A stretch of DNA of 5,685 bases, taken from NCBI GenBank assembly GCA_900766945.1, contig CAAFXD010000010.1, positions 1 to 5,685 of the forward strand, read 5' to 3'. The translations under genes and the position numbers were made by a program. Below are positions 5,304-5,685 of this stretch, in pieces. The notes beneath the pieces are model-generated. The model was not told where the DNA came from. It was given only the letters and a program-made list of their open reading frames with translations, and made no database searches. Source of the stretch: Clostridia bacterium (GTDB lineage: Bacteria > Bacillota > Clostridia > Oscillospirales > Acutalibacteraceae). The stretch's first letter is position 1. Every line of letters starts with the position of its first letter.

Positions 5304-5685
5304 GCCCGAGGTTTTGGCGCCCTGCGGCAGTTTCGACGCGCTGACTGCGGCGTTGCGCACAGGTGCGGACGCGGTGTATTTCGGCGCGGGCGATTTTAAT
5401 GCGCGCAAAAATGCCGACAATTTCGGCGGCGAACAGCTCTCTGCGGCGGCAAAAGCGTGCCGTTTGCACGGGGTAAAGGCGCACATTACCCTCAACACGC
5501 TTGTGGGCGACGGGGAACTGCAAAACTTTACACAAACGGTGAAGCGTACCTGTAAGATTGCGGCAGATGCGCTGATTTTGCAGGATTTGGGGGCGCTGCG
5601 GCTGGTACGCGCGCTGTGCCCCGATATGGAACTGCATGCCTCTACGCAAATGAGCGTGGGCACAAAGGCGGGCTTACAACTCTTA
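5293..5685 (+). CDS. U32 family peptidase-like protein, N-terminal part only
   Basis: This is an open frame of 131 codons running off the right edge. The N-terminal features of family U32 (YhbU/YegQ/RlhA/PrtC group) are clear: VLAPCGSFDALTAAL (7-21), GADAVYFGAGDFNAR (24-38), HITLNTLV (64-71), ALILQDLGALRL (93-104) and LHASTQMSV (114-122). The PROSITE-type U32 signature and the metal or cluster cysteines would lie further on, outside the window. Members include collagenase-like proteases and enzymes that hydroxylate tRNA or rRNA bases; the subfamily cannot be fixed from this part. The first ATG, at 5293, lies inside zapA, giving an 11-base overlap, and no ribosome site is visible before it. 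It therefore probably depends on zapA translation. zapA followed by a U32 gene is a familiar order in Clostridia. Confidence 0.9.
   Translation, partial: MKNKPEVLAPCGSFDALTAALRTGADAVYFGAGDFNARKNADNFGGEQLSAAAKACRLHGVKAHITLNTLVGDGELQNFTQTVKRTCKIAADALILQDLGALRLVRALCPDMELHASTQMSVGTKAGLQLL

Noticed and set aside
5181..5663. Leftward frames at 5181-5663 and 5275-5649
   Set aside because: They lie opposite zapA and the U32 gene, both of which have clear family motifs. The leftward products match nothing I recognise.

Overview
This window looks like chromosomal DNA from a Gram-positive anaerobe of the class Clostridia (Oscillospiraceae or a related gut lineage). That placement is an inference from gene content and style: sigma-A type promoters, strong GGAGG-like ribosome binding sites, a BspA-type leucine-rich-repeat surface protein, a fused AroE-AroK, a type II dehydroquinase, and a zapA followed by a U32 peptidase gene. 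No rRNA or other taxonomic marker is present.

Layout. (1) Positions 1-2602, minus strand: one very large reading frame, open to the left edge, encoding an exported protein with a signal peptide and about 32 LRR_5/BspA-type repeats. Its C-terminus lies outside the window. The middle of the gene carries frame-preserving internal duplications with the module order abcd-ac-abcd. (2) Positions 2603-2747: an AT-rich divergent control region. It holds an exact TTGACA-17-TATACT promoter reading left into the repeat-protein gene, a second promoter reading right, and several dyads. (3) Positions 2748-3086: a small XRE-family DNA-binding protein. (4) Positions 3087-3218: a short spacer packed with three consecutive inverted repeats. 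They are a terminator, an AT-rich dyad, and a long dyad centred on the -10 element that probably drives the next operon. (5) Positions 3219-4864: a shikimate-pathway pair. A fused shikimate dehydrogenase/shikimate kinase overlaps a type II 3-dehydroquinate dehydratase by 4 bases, so two genes encode three consecutive pathway steps. (6) Positions 4938-5685: zapA (cell division) overlapping the start of a U32-family peptidase/hydroxylation-type protein that runs off the right edge.

How the parts fit. The aro genes convert 3-dehydroquinate to shikimate 3-phosphate (AroQ, then AroE, then AroK). zapA-U32 is a separate housekeeping cluster with its own likely promoter. The repeat protein and the XRE protein are divergent with back-to-back promoters, which suggests, but does not prove, that the XRE protein controls the surface protein, itself, or both.

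I see no CRISPR array, transposase, tRNA, rRNA or recognisable riboswitch. I did not find a convincing wholly new system. The parts most worth a second look are the LRR/XRE divergent locus, the internal module shuffling of the LRR gene, and the dyad centred on the aro promoter.
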